A stretch of DNA of 42,778 nt from Clostridia bacterium. Lineage in GTDB: Bacteria > Bacillota > Clostridia > Oscillospirales > Acutalibacteraceae. This document shows positions 23,813-32,404 of the stretch, piece after piece. The first letter of the stretch is position 1; the number at the start of each line of letters is the position of its first letter. The notes under the pieces are model-generated. The model saw nothing but the letters and a program-made list of their open reading frames with translations. It was not told where the DNA came from and made no database searches. The DNA is taken from assembly GCA_017518415.1 (NCBI GenBank), contig JAFWVC010000038.1, positions 1 through 42,778 of the forward strand. The letters are read 5' to 3'. Made by a program: the position numbers and the translations under genes.

Positions 23813-26800
23813 TTACGGCAGTACGGCCGAATGCTTGCCCGCGAGCGACACGTCCGCCGCCCGTACGTCCGCCAGCATCAGAAAATCGCCGTCCGCAGCG
23901 CGGATCTGCGCGCCGTCCCCGGAGCAGGCCACGTCGTGCAGGGCGCTGACGCGCACGTTTTGCAGTTGCACCCCGCCGTCCTGTGTCTCTATATGGCTGA
24001 AAGTCAGGTAATATCCGTCGTGCAGCGTCACACCGGCCGTCTGCCGGGCGGTCAGGCCGGAGGCCTGCGAATAGATGCTGCCCAGCGAGAAGCCCTCCCC
24101 CGCCGTCTGCTCCGCCGTGCAGCCGAACAGATAGCAATGCAGCAGCCCCGCGGCGGCAAAGCCGGTTCCGCCGACGTCCCGCGCGGCGCAGCGGTTGGTC
24201 CATATCGCCCACGAATCGTTCAGCGAGAAGGCGGGCGCGCTGCCGGCGGCGCTGTGACAAACGGTGCAATCCTCCAGAATCATGCCGTAGTTGGTCTTGA
24301 CGTAAACGCCGGGCTGCACGGCGCGCCGGCCCTGAAAGTCCACCGTCACGCGGCGCAGGAATACAAAGCCGAAAAAGTCGGTCATCGCAAAGCCGCCCGT
24401 GCGCGGCGCCGTGATTTGTATATTATCGAAATGTACGTTGCCCACGAGGCTGCGGTTGCCGGTATCGTCATCGGCCGCCGCCGTGCCGGGGCTGAGGATG
24501 TTCAGATTGTAAAAACGCTGCTGATCCATGCCGCCGGCGGCGGTATGGAAATACAGGCACACGGCGTCGTCCGCGGCCGCGCTCATATCCAGCGTCAGGT
24601 CGTGCACCCGCACGCCGGTCACCGGCGTGATCCACCGGGACACGCCGGCCGCCGCTTTCAGTACCGGCTGCCGGCTGCCGACGCCGCACAGCGTATGCCA
24701 CGCCGCCAACGACAGCTCGCCGACGACGTAGCCGTTTTCGGTATACGGCACGCAGACGCGGCCGAACAGCTTGACCGCCTGCGCAAAGGCGGCGGTATCG
24801 TCCGTCACACCGTCCCCGACGGCGCCGAACCACTGCGGATACGCCTCGGTGTTCAGCGGGATGCCGCGCACCCGGCCGTCAAAAACCTGATACAGGCCGG
24901 CCTGCACCGTGCCGGTGCAGTAAAACCCGTTGCCCTCGATGCGCAGCAGCGCGCCGGGCGCGAACACCAGCACGGTGTCCGGTTCGACGACCAGCCGCCC
25001 CGTCACCCGATAGGTGCCGGCCGGGAAATAAAGGCTGCCGCCCTGCTCCGCCGCCTGTTGCAGCGCGGCGGTATCGTCGGCCTTGCCGTCCCCGACGGCG
25101 CCGAAATCACGCACGTCGGTCCCCCCGGCGAGAACTGTATACAGGCCGTTGCTCACGGTATCCGCGGCGGTGCGCAGCAGCTGCTGCCGCCGCTGCATGG
25201 CCTCCCACGCGGCGCGGTATGCCTGCGGCATATCCGCCGGCATCACCGCACGGGTCCGCTCCGGCACGTCGGCTGCCCGGTAGGCGCCAAGCTGCGCGGT
25301 ATAGCTGCCGGCAGCGGTCGGCTGGTAGCCGCCGCTGTTCTTCATCATGCCTTCCACGGCGGAGGAGCCGCCCGTCAGGGCCGCATCGCCGCCCTGGCAG
25401 TAGATCACCATCAACTGCCGGATCAGGTTGTGGTCGCTGCCGCCGCGCTCAACAAGCGCCTTGCCGTTATTGAAATAAGCGGTCAGGTTGTCGATCCTCG
25501 TGCCGGCGGCGTCCTCCAGTACAAAGGCGTGGCCGAGGTTGCACAGGCTCTGCACGTTGTCAAAGGTGCACAGCGAGCAATCCCGCAGCACCACGCCGTC
25601 CACGGCGTCCGCACCGCCCAGTTCCCAGCGGCCGAATTGTTTGAATTGCCGCACCGTCACGCGGCTGCAGCGCTCCATCAGCAGCCCGATGCCGTTGCTC
25701 AGGCCGCTGCCGCAGTTGATCAGTTCGGTATGGCAAACATCCTGCAGCAGGAATCCTCCGCCGGCGAGGGTGTCCGCATACTCCCGCTCCAGACGTACGG
25801 CGGCGCAGTTTTGCAGCACGAAGCCAGGCTGGCCGCGCTTGTCGTCGGACAGATAGCTGCCCAGCACGTCGCACTGTTCCATCATCAGCCCGACGCAGCC
25901 CGTGACACGGTAAGCGTCATACAGCACCGTTTGCTTGCGGCCGACGACTTTCTGGTTGTAATCGGTCACGCAGTGCCGCATATACAGGAAAGCGGCGCAG
26001 TCCCCGAGCAGGAAGGTCGTCCCGTCCGGATCACGGCAGTCAACCTCGTAAAACCGCACGTCGGTGATCGGCCGGCCGCTGCCGGCGTCGCGCACGATGT
26101 GATACCCGCCCGAAGTGAACAGATCGCTGAACGTCAGCCGGGACAGCGGGACGTCGGCGTTATCGAGCAGAACGGCCGTCGAGCCGTCCGCCATCTTTTT
26201 CAGCTGCAGTTCCAGGTGCCGTACCGTCACGTCGCTGCCCTTGACGTCCAGCAGCGTCCGGCAGCCGGATACGGCGTACAGCCTGGTGCGGGCGCCGCCC
26301 TCGCCGTACATATACGTGCCGTCGGACAGCGCCAGCGTACCGCAGAGGTACCCGTCCGCCGTAGCCGGCAGGCATACGGTCCGGCAGGCGTCCAGGCAGG
26401 CCTGCAGGGCGGCTGTGTCGTCGGTCTTGCCGTCGCCGACGGCGCCGAACCACTGCGGATAGGCAAACTGCCCCTCCCCTTCCAGCAGAACGGTGCCCCC
26501 TTTGAAAACGCGGGCGGCGGCCGGCGCGTCAAACGGACCGCGCAGGGTCAGCTTTGCGCCGTCGGCCAGCGTCAGGCAGGCGCCGCTTTCCATATACAGG
26601 CTGACCGTCTCCGGCAGCACGACGTCGTCGGAAAGGGTATAGGCGCCGCGCGGCAGGCAGAGCACCGCCGCCCCCGCAGCCGTATAAGATTTCAGCGCCG
26701 CGGTGACGTCGCCCCCGTCGGCCCCGGCGGACAGATCCGTCTGCTCAACGTCGTTCCAGGCGTCGGCGAACAGCCGGCGCTCATACCCCTGCAACGCCGC

Positions 26801-27058
26801 CTGCTGCTCATGAAAAGCAAAATATTGCTCGTTGTTTTGCTGCATGAATTGCAGGATTTCCGCTGCCGATTGCTCCGTCACGGCGGAAAAATCGATATCC
26901 GGCATGGTCGTCCCTCCCGGTTCAGTCGGTCTGGCGGTAGGCTGCGTCGACGTCGGTTCCCCTACGTCGGAAGAAGCCGGAGGTCCGCCGCCCGGCGTAC
27001 ACCCGGCCGCCAGCAGAAAGAGTGCGCTCAAAAATGCTGTTCCTGTCCTGATTTTCAT
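23813..27058 (-). CDS. Giant lipoprotein with repeated pectate-lyase-type beta-helix modules
   Basis: A 1081-residue exported protein. The signal peptide ends LLAAGC, giving lipid-bearing C20, followed by a Pro/Thr/Ser-rich tether to about 50. The motif FGAVGDGxxDDTAA occurs three times, at 204, 652 and 744, two of them preceded by YPQW; it marks the start of pectate_lyase_3 right-handed beta-helices. Between them lie regular short turns, for example GVVLRDCSLCTFDN and GLMMEQCDVLGS. Phage tailspikes and some polysaccharide lyases share the fold. No catalytic set can be named. The start overlaps the GH5-like gene as ATGA. Likely binds or cleaves a surface or plant polysaccharide. Confidence 0.87.
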   Translation of the reverse strand: MKIRTGTAFLSALFLLAAGCTPGGGPPASSDVGEPTSTQPTARPTEPGGTTMPDIDFSAVTEQSAAEILQFMQQNNEQYFAFHEQQAALQGYERRLFADAWNDVEQTDLSAGADGGDVTAALKSYTAAGAAVLCLPRGAYTLSDDVVLPETVSLYMESGACLTLADGAKLTLRGPFDAPAAARVFKGGTVLLEGEGQFAYPQWFGAVGDGKTDDTAALQACLDACRTVCLPATADGYLCGTLALSDGTYMYGEGGARTRLYAVSGCRTLLDVKGSDVTVRHLELQLKKMADGSTAVLLDNADVPLSRLTFSDLFTSGGYHIVRDAGSGRPITDVRFYEVDCRDPDGTTFLLGDCAAFLYMRHCVTDYNQKVVGRKQTVLYDAYRVTGCVGLMMEQCDVLGSYLSDDKRGQPGFVLQNCAAVRLEREYADTLAGGGFLLQDVCHTELINCGSGLSNGIGLLMERCSRVTVRQFKQFGRWELGGADAVDGVVLRDCSLCTFDNVQSLCNLGHAFVLEDAAGTRIDNLTAYFNNGKALVERGGSDHNLIRQLMVIYCQGGDAALTGGSSAVEGMMKNSGGYQPTAAGSYTAQLGAYRAADVPERTRAVMPADMPQAYRAAWEAMQRRQQLLRTAADTVSNGLYTVLAGGTDVRDFGAVGDGKADDTAALQQAAEQGGSLYFPAGTYRVTGRLVVEPDTVLVFAPGALLRIEGNGFYCTGTVQAGLYQVFDGRVRGIPLNTEAYPQWFGAVGDGVTDDTAAFAQAVKLFGRVCVPYTENGYVVGELSLAAWHTLCGVGSRQPVLKAAAGVSRWITPVTGVRVHDLTLDMSAAADDAVCLYFHTAAGGMDQQRFYNLNILSPGTAAADDDTGNRSLVGNVHFDNIQITAPRTGGFAMTDFFGFVFLRRVTVDFQGRRAVQPGVYVKTNYGMILEDCTVCHSAAGSAPAFSLNDSWAIWTNRCAARDVGGTGFAAAGLLHCYLFGCTAEQTAGEGFSLGSIYSQASGLTARQTAGVTLHDGYYLTFSHIETQDGGVQLQNVRVSALHDVACSGDGAQIRAADGDFLMLADVRAADVSLAGKHSAVLP

Positions 27059-28866
27059 TTTGTTTCCTTTTTTCCGTCTGCCGGAACTTCTTGCTCCGGC
27101 CGTGTTTTCGGCCTCTCCTCCGGAGGCGTTTCTTCTTCGGATTCCGTTCGCGGCGATTCCTCCGGTTCCTGCTGCGGTTCCGGTACCTTCTCTTCCGGCT
27201 GCGGTTCCGGTACCTTCTCTTCCGGCCGCGTTTCTTCCGGGTCCTTGCCGCCCAGGATCCACAGCACGCAGAATATCAGCACCGACACCAGCACCGCGCC
27301 GCCGATGACCCAGTACCCCCACCACAGACGGAACCCCTGTTCCGCCGGTTCGGAGGGGATCTGCGTTTCGGACGGAAACGGCGCCCCGTCGGACACCGGC
27401 ACGATAGCGGGCGTTTTCTTCTCGGTCACCACCGGGCCCTCGGAACGCAGGACCAGACGATCGACGGCCACGCTGTCGCCCTCGCCCGCCGGATCCCGCC
27501 ACAACACGAAGTCCACAAACTTCTGTTCGGTCGCCAGTTCAAACACGGCCTCGGTCGCCTCCTCCTGCCAGGAGGAAAGGGTGCCGATCGGCACGATACC
27601 GCCGTCAGCCGTCGTGTAGCCGATCTGCAGGTTGGCCGCATCCTCGTGCCCGAACAGCCGCACCCGCAGCTCATACAAGCCGGAAGGGAACACCTGCCCG
27701 CTGTCCACCACCGCACAGTTTTCGCCCGCGCCCGCGAGGAAGGATAACGCCTCCCCATATACGCCGACCGGCTTCTGCCGGATCAGGTAGGTTGCGGGCG
27801 CCGCCGTTTCCGCCTCATACACAAAACGGCGATCCTGCGGCTGCGCGGCCGTTTCCTTCACGCCCTCGTGCCAGAGCGGCAGCGAGGCCTCGCCCGTCTC
27901 GGCATCAAAGAACACGGAAACACAGGTCGGTGCCTGTGCCAGCTTCAGCAGATTTTCCTGCGCGACGGCGTCGACGGTTTCTTCCGTCGCCGAAACCCGC
28001 CCGAAAAACAGGCAGGCGCCCCACTCCGTCGCCGTCGCCGTCCACCACGCGCCGTAATAAGAATACGAACCGCTGAGGATGTCGGTACCCGTATGGATGC
28101 TGAACGCCGTGTTGTGATACACCGAATCCAGCTGATCGGCCGCACCGGCCCATTGGGTGGCTACCGCCGTGCCGTGCCCGCCGTTCCAGTCGCTGACGAT
28201 CAGAACGTGCTCGGTATCATACAGGCGCAGGGTATCCACCGCGTCGACAAAATATTTTCCCAGCAGTTCCCTGCCTTCCGGGTCGTCCTGCAAATCGAAA
28301 GCGGGCTCGTCCCACAGATCGAAAGCGGCGATCATCGGTTCGCCCGCATAATGCCGCACCAGCTCGATCCACAGCGGCAAACTGCAGGACAGCGCCTGCT
28401 CCACCGCGGCGGAAATGTGTTTCGCGGCCGGCGGATCGCTCAGCGTCAGCACCAGATACATGCCGCTGCCGAGCACTGCCTGCACGTCCGCATCCACATA
28501 GCGGTCGATAAACAGGTTGATCCCTTCCGCGGTGTATCCGCCGCATTCCTCCACCCGGTCGACCCCGTCGACCACGGTGCACACGCCCAGCCGCACGGCG
28601 TTGGCGCCCTGCGCCCGCCAGTTTTCGGCTATCTGGGTAAGGCTTTTTTCATATACCCGGTCCTGCCGGAGGAAGGGCCCCGTCAGGGTCACGGCGGCAC
28701 CCTGCGCGTCGACAAAATACCGCGGACCGGCGCCGCTGCTGCTCAGATGCAGCCAACGGTCGGTCAGGCGCGTGTCTCCCGCGGCCGAAAACAGGCCGCC
28801 CAGCAGACAGCACAGGACCAGCCAGGCCGCAACGCGTATTCTTTTCAACGGCTTCTCCCCTTTCAT
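27055..28866 (-). CDS. Membrane-anchored GH5-like glycoside hydrolase
   Basis: A 603-residue protein: signal-like segment 11-29, a clan GH-A-type barrel at about 45-330, a beta-sandwich domain at about 345-475 that resembles a carbohydrate-binding module, one membrane segment at 515-540, then a Pro/Glu-rich tail with PEEKVPEPQ repeated. Candidate catalytic residues are E187 in FDLWDEP and E281 in ATEWGAC, 94 residues apart, with H258 between. GH5 enzymes normally have NEP; here the residue before E187 is Asp, so activity may be altered. Start at 28866 overlaps the DUF218 gene stop as ATGA and end overlaps the beta-helix gene the same way. Probably acts on extracellular glycans; substrate unknown. 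Confidence 0.8.
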   Translation of the reverse strand: MKGEKPLKRIRVAAWLVLCCLLGGLFSAAGDTRLTDRWLHLSSSGAGPRYFVDAQGAAVTLTGPFLRQDRVYEKSLTQIAENWRAQGANAVRLGVCTVVDGVDRVEECGGYTAEGINLFIDRYVDADVQAVLGSGMYLVLTLSDPPAAKHISAAVEQALSCSLPLWIELVRHYAGEPMIAAFDLWDEPAFDLQDDPEGRELLGKYFVDAVDTLRLYDTEHVLIVSDWNGGHGTAVATQWAGAADQLDSVYHNTAFSIHTGTDILSGSYSYYGAWWTATATEWGACLFFGRVSATEETVDAVAQENLLKLAQAPTCVSVFFDAETGEASLPLWHEGVKETAAQPQDRRFVYEAETAAPATYLIRQKPVGVYGEALSFLAGAGENCAVVDSGQVFPSGLYELRVRLFGHEDAANLQIGYTTADGGIVPIGTLSSWQEEATEAVFELATEQKFVDFVLWRDPAGEGDSVAVDRLVLRSEGPVVTEKKTPAIVPVSDGAPFPSETQIPSEPAEQGFRLWWGYWVIGGAVLVSVLIFCVLWILGGKDPEETRPEEKVPEPQPEEKVPEPQQEPEESPRTESEEETPPEERPKTRPEQEVPADGKKETK

Positions 28867-29633
28867 CGGCCGAGTAAGACCATATGACAAACCCCCGCAA
28901 ACTCCCGGATCCAATACGGCAGCAGCTGATACAGCGGCGTCGGCGCCACGACGGCGCCCGTTTCGGTCAGGCCGGCCTGCCGGGCAAAACTTTGCCCGCG
29001 CAGTTGATGGAACCCCTGCGTGACAACGGCCGTTTTTTCGCAAAGGCCGTGCCGCCGGATCAGTTCCGCGGTGTTTTGCAGGTTTTCGTATGTACTTTGA
29101 GAATCCTCTTCCGCATAAATGCGGCTTTCTTCTATCCCGTAAGACACCAGGATGCGCCGCATCACCGACGCCTCGGACACCGCTTCGTCGGCGCCCTGCC
29201 CGCCGGTGACGACGCACGCGGCCTGCGGATGCGCCAGCAGGTATTCCGCCGCCGCCCGCAGCCGTTCATGCAGGATACGGCTCGGCTGCTCGCCGCGCAA
29301 GCCGGCGCCGAGCACCACCACCGTTGCCTGCGGATCAGGCGTGCGGCAGCAGGCGCCGATCATACAGGCGGAAACGGTCGCAAACAACAGCACCAGCGCC
29401 GCGGCCGCCGCACAGACGACCCGCAGCGCGATCCGGCCGCCCCTGCGCGCCCGCAGCCACCGGAACCCGGCGGCAAAAGCCGCCGGAAACAGCAGCGCTG
29501 CGATCGCCGCGGCCGCCAGCGCCAGCAGCACCACGTTGCCGGTGTGGATGCGGATGCGCATCGTCACCAGCGCGTCCGCCGCCAGCAGCACCGCGGCCGC
29601 CAGACCGACCCATCGTCCTGTTTTTTTCACCAT
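28863..29633 (-). CDS. DUF218 / YdcF-like membrane protein
   Basis: A 256-residue protein with three hydrophobic segments in the first 100 residues and a DUF218 domain after. Family motifs include VVVLGAGLRGEQPSRILHERL, VVTGGQGADEAVSEASVM, and EDSQSTYENLQNT. DUF218 proteins of the SanA/YdcF group are linked to envelope integrity; their enzymatic role is unsettled. GAGAGGG precedes ATG 29633. Starts 13 bp after the HD gene and couples to the GH5-like gene. Confidence 0.88.
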   Translation of the reverse strand: MVKKTGRWVGLAAAVLLAADALVTMRIRIHTGNVVLLALAAAAIAALLFPAAFAAGFRWLRARRGGRIALRVVCAAAAALVLLFATVSACMIGACCRTPDPQATVVVLGAGLRGEQPSRILHERLRAAAEYLLAHPQAACVVTGGQGADEAVSEASVMRRILVSYGIEESRIYAEEDSQSTYENLQNTAELIRRHGLCEKTAVVTQGFHQLRGQSFARQAGLTETGAVVAPTPLYQLLPYWIREFAGVCHMVLLGR

Positions 29634-29646
29634 GCCGATCCCTCTC

Positions 29647-30237
29647 TCAGGCGCCCAGCCACCCGGCCCGTACCGCGTCGTCGAGCTGCCGGCGCAGCAT
29701 CGGTTCCATCTGCGGAAACACCTGCATCACCGGCTGCAAACGCCGTTCCACCTGCGGCCGGCGCACCTTGCCGTGCTCCCAGGTATACCCCTGCGTTCTG
29801 ATATTATTCAAAAAAGGCTGCAGCCGGTCAATGGCGGCCGCAAACAGCGCGTCCGGCGTCTGCATGGCGTCGAACTCTTCCCACAGGGTGCGGTACTCCG
29901 CCCCCTCCTGCGCAGGCAGCAGGGCAAAAAGCCGGTCGGCCGCCGCCTGCTCGCGCTGCGCCTTGTCGGTATACCCCGCCTCGTCATAAGCGAAGGTATC
30001 CCCCGCGTACACCTCCACCAAATCATGCACCAGCAGCATCCGCACGATGCGCGCGCCGTCCAGCCCCTGCATCGGCGTCTGGTCCAGCAGCGACATAGCC
30101 ATCACGGCCACGTGCCAGCTGTGTTCGGCGTCGGTCTCCCGGCGGGACCCGTCCGCCACCAGCGTGCGGCGGTAGATGGACTTCATTTTGTCGATTTCCA
30201 TAAGAAAATCCAGTTTTTGCCGCCATATCTCCTTCAT
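29647..30237 (-). CDS. HD-domain hydrolase, YfbR-like
   Basis: A 196-residue HD-superfamily protein. Metal-binding residues appear as H39 and H42 in AEHSWH, H71-D72 in LLVHDLVEVYAGD, and a later Asp in AAAIDRLQPFL. This layout matches YfbR-type 5'-deoxynucleotidases and related proteins. Substrate is not provable from sequence. The start overlaps the dehydrogenase stop as ATGA. Confidence 0.87.
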   Translation of the reverse strand: MKEIWRQKLDFLMEIDKMKSIYRRTLVADGSRRETDAEHSWHVAVMAMSLLDQTPMQGLDGARIVRMLLVHDLVEVYAGDTFAYDEAGYTDKAQREQAAADRLFALLPAQEGAEYRTLWEEFDAMQTPDALFAAAIDRLQPFLNNIRTQGYTWEHGKVRRPQVERRLQPVMQVFPQMEPMLRRQLDDAVRAGWLGA

Positions 30238-31349
30238 CGTTCCGCCTCCGGTCCGCAGACCTCGTACAGCGTTTGCAACGCCAGCCGTTCGTCAAAACCG
30301 CCCGGTGTGCGCGCATAATGCTTGCAGCCGGTCAGCCGTTCGCGCTGCGCCTCGATCTGCTCCGGCGTCATGCGCACGTCGCAGCGGACCAGCGCTTCGA
30401 GCACGTCGGCCAGCGCATCCCCGCCGCCGAAGGCCCGGTACAGCCGCATAAGCCGCATCGGCGTAAAGGCGCCGGCCCGGCGCAGCAGCGCCGGCAGAAA
30501 CACCGCGCTGGCCATGCCGTGCGGCACGCCGTATTGCTCGGTCAGAATATACCCCATCGGGTGCGGAAAGGCCGTACCCGTCTGATTGATGACCAATCCC
30601 GCCCAGATCGACCCGTACAGCAGCGCCTGCCGGGCCGCCGCGTCCGGCGGCTCAGGCCCGCACAAAGCCGGCATTCCGTGCCCCAGCAGGGACAGCGCCT
30701 TTTCGGCAAACAGCATCGGCGCCTCCTCGCAGAGAGGGGACAGCATCCCCTCCGCCGCGTGGCACAGCGCGTCGAGAGCCGTGGAAACAGCCTGCTCCCG
30801 CGGGAGGCTGGCGGTATAGGCGGCATCCGCAAAGGCGTACCGCGCATACAGCCGGGGGTCGGTCACGCTCTTTTTGCGGCCGGTAGCGTCCACCGTCAGC
30901 ACCGACACGGCGGTCACCTCGCTGCCGGTGCCGGCCGTGGTACCCACGAGCACGCAGGGCAGCGGCGCACACCGCAGCGTACGGGCATACAGGCCGTCGG
31001 TATCCTCCGGGCGGTTGGCGGCCAGCCATGCGATCACCTTGGCGGCGTCCAGCACCGACCCTCCGCCGATACCGAACACAAACTGCGCCCGCACCGTCTG
31101 CACGGCCTGCGCGGCCGTCACGCAGCGGGACAGCAGCGGATTGGCCGGAATATCCGGGTACACGGTAGCTTCCACCTTATACTGCCGGCACAGCTGCAGC
31201 GCCGCATCGAGCGCGCCGCTCTCCCGCGCGCCGTGCTGCCCTGTCACAATCAGGCAGCGCCGGCCCAGAGCCGCCACCTTGTCAAACTGCGCGGACAAAC
31301 ACCCGGTTCCGCTGAACACCCGCACCGGCATATAAAAGTTCAGGTCCAT
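30234..31349 (-). CDS. Iron-containing alcohol dehydrogenase
   Basis: A 371-residue group III (iron) alcohol dehydrogenase. It shows the NAD(P)-binding motif GIGGGSVLDAAK at about 92-103, TTAGTGSEVTA, and candidate metal ligands as Asp in AFADAAYTASLP and His in ALCHAAEG, FPHPMGYIL and YGVPHGMASA. Such enzymes reduce aldehydes or oxidise short alcohols in fermentation. GGGAGG lies 9 nt before the ATG. First gene after the promoter at 31466-31494 and head of the seven-gene operon. Confidence 0.93.
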   Translation of the reverse strand: MDLNFYMPVRVFSGTGCLSAQFDKVAALGRRCLIVTGQHGARESGALDAALQLCRQYKVEATVYPDIPANPLLSRCVTAAQAVQTVRAQFVFGIGGGSVLDAAKVIAWLAANRPEDTDGLYARTLRCAPLPCVLVGTTAGTGSEVTAVSVLTVDATGRKKSVTDPRLYARYAFADAAYTASLPREQAVSTALDALCHAAEGMLSPLCEEAPMLFAEKALSLLGHGMPALCGPEPPDAAARQALLYGSIWAGLVINQTGTAFPHPMGYILTEQYGVPHGMASAVFLPALLRRAGAFTPMRLMRLYRAFGGGDALADVLEALVRCDVRMTPEQIEAQRERLTGCKHYARTPGGFDERLALQTLYEVCGPEAER

Positions 31350-31415
31350 CTGGCCCGCCTCCCGACGGTTTTTCGTGTAAAAAACGCGCTTTCGCCGATT
31401 TTTTTCAAAAAGGAC

Positions 31416-31444
31416 TTGTAATTTTTCCGCAGATACATTATTTT
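31416..31444 (+). promoter_or_regulatory. Candidate promoter of the Rnf operon
   Basis: TTGTAA (31416-31421) and TATTTT (31439-31444) are 17 bp apart, about 80 bp before the first gene. A second plus-strand candidate, TTTAGT (31463-31468) and TAAAAT (31486-31491) with the same spacing, overlaps the minus-strand promoter. I cannot choose between them. Confidence 0.45.
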
Positions 31445-31465
31445 ATAAGTAAGCATGTACGGTTT

Positions 31466-31494
31466 AGTATATCATATCTGCCGTGTAAAATCAA
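31466..31494 (-). promoter_or_regulatory. Sigma-A promoter of the alcohol dehydrogenase operon
   Basis: On the minus strand TTGATT (31489-31494) and TATACT (31466-31471) lie 17 bp apart. The leader to the dehydrogenase start is about 110 nt. Confidence 0.72.
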
Positions 31495-31523
31495 CCGTAT
31501 ATTCTACAGAACGGAGGCACGGG

Positions 31524-31895
31524 ATGCGCAACAGGGCAGGGCTTCGTCCGGGCGATTGTGTGGTCGGCGGTGCAGTAGTGCTGCTGGCCGTTTTATTGTG
31601 GCTTTTTTCCCGCGGGCAGCCCGTCGGCCGGCAGGTCGAAGTCGTTTCCCCGGCCGGGCGCACCGTGTATTCGCTTGCACAGGACCGCACCGTTGAAATT
31701 GACGGGAAGGACGGTGTGCGCGTTGTGCTGACGATTGCGGACGGCGCCGTGCGTTTTACCGAAAGCGCCTGCCCCGATCAGATCTGCGTGCACAGCGGCG
31801 CCCTCTCGCGCGCGGGGCAAAGCGCCGCCTGCGTGCCGGCCGGCGTGGCGGTCCGTATCCTCGGCGAAGGGCAGGTGGACGCCGTTGCCTCGTAA
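31524..31895 (+). CDS. NusG domain II protein of the Rnf operon
   Basis: A 123-residue protein with one N-terminal membrane segment (about 14-28) and an exposed NusG_II-like beta domain. FTESACPDQICVHSG is the signature of the group found next to Gx transporter and Rnf genes; the C-x4-C pair, with a later AACVP, may bind metal or form a disulfide. It is unrelated in role to the transcription factor NusG as far as known. GGAGG lies 6 nt before ATG 31524. Confidence 0.82.
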   Translation: MRNRAGLRPGDCVVGGAVVLLAVLLWLFSRGQPVGRQVEVVSPAGRTVYSLAQDRTVEIDGKDGVRVVLTIADGAVRFTESACPDQICVHSGALSRAGQSAACVPAGVAVRILGEGQVDAVAS

Positions 31896-32388
31896 GCCTT
31901 TGTACCGGCAGGTCGCCGTGTTGGGCCTGCTGAGCGCGCTGGCAATCGCGCTGTCGGTGCTGGAAGCCCAACTGCCGGCCCCGCCGCTGCCCGGCGCCAA
32001 ACTCGGCCTTGCCAACATCGTAACGATGTACGCCCTGTCTTCCTTGTCGCTGCCGGCGGCGCTGTGCGTATGCGCCGTGCGGGCCGCCTTTGCCCTGCTG
32101 CGGGGCTTCACGGCCTGCCTGATGAGCGCGGCGGGCGGGTTGCTGAGCATCCTGATGATGGCGGCGGCGCTGCGGTTGACCCGGCGCCTGAGCTACATCG
32201 GCGTCGGTATTCTCGGCGCGGTCGGCCACAACGTCGGCCAATGGCTGATGGCGCTTGTGCTGGTCGACGCATCGCTGTTCCGGTATCTGCCCGTGCTGCT
32301 GGCGGCCGCCGTCGTAACCGGCACGCTCACCGGGCTGGCACTCAATCTGCTGCTTCCCTCTTTGCGAAAAATCCCATTTTTATCATAA
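31885..32388 (+). CDS. Gx transporter family protein (heptaprenyl diphosphate synthase component I-like)
   Basis: A 167-residue membrane protein with five or six hydrophobic segments, a basic start (PRKPLYRQ) and the pattern PGAKLGLANIVTMYAL typical of this group. These proteins were first named as heptaprenyl diphosphate synthase component I but look like ECF-type S-component transporters. The start appears to be TTG at 31885, overlapping the end of the NusG_II gene by 11 bp; no in-frame ATG lies nearby. Substrate unknown. RnfC begins 16 bp after it ends. Confidence 0.82.
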   Translation: MPRKPLYRQVAVLGLLSALAIALSVLEAQLPAPPLPGAKLGLANIVTMYALSSLSLPAALCVCAVRAAFALLRGFTACLMSAAGGLLSILMMAAALRLTRRLSYIGVGILGAVGHNVGQWLMALVLVDASLFRYLPVLLAAAVVTGTLTGLALNLLLPSLRKIPFLS

Positions 32389-32404
32389 GAAAGGCGTGTT
32401 TTCC

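Noticed and set aside
23813-27058. Prophage tailspike
   Set aside because: The fold resembles tailspikes, but a lipobox signal peptide, envelope neighbours and the lack of any phage gene argue for a cell-surface lipoprotein.
23477-27619. A plus-strand open frame of 1380 codons
   Set aside because: It is antisense to the beta-helix lipoprotein, the start of RluA and the GH5-like gene. Its sequence is Arg/Ala/Pro/His-rich with no family pattern and no ribosome binding site; long antisense frames are expected in GC-rich coding DNA.
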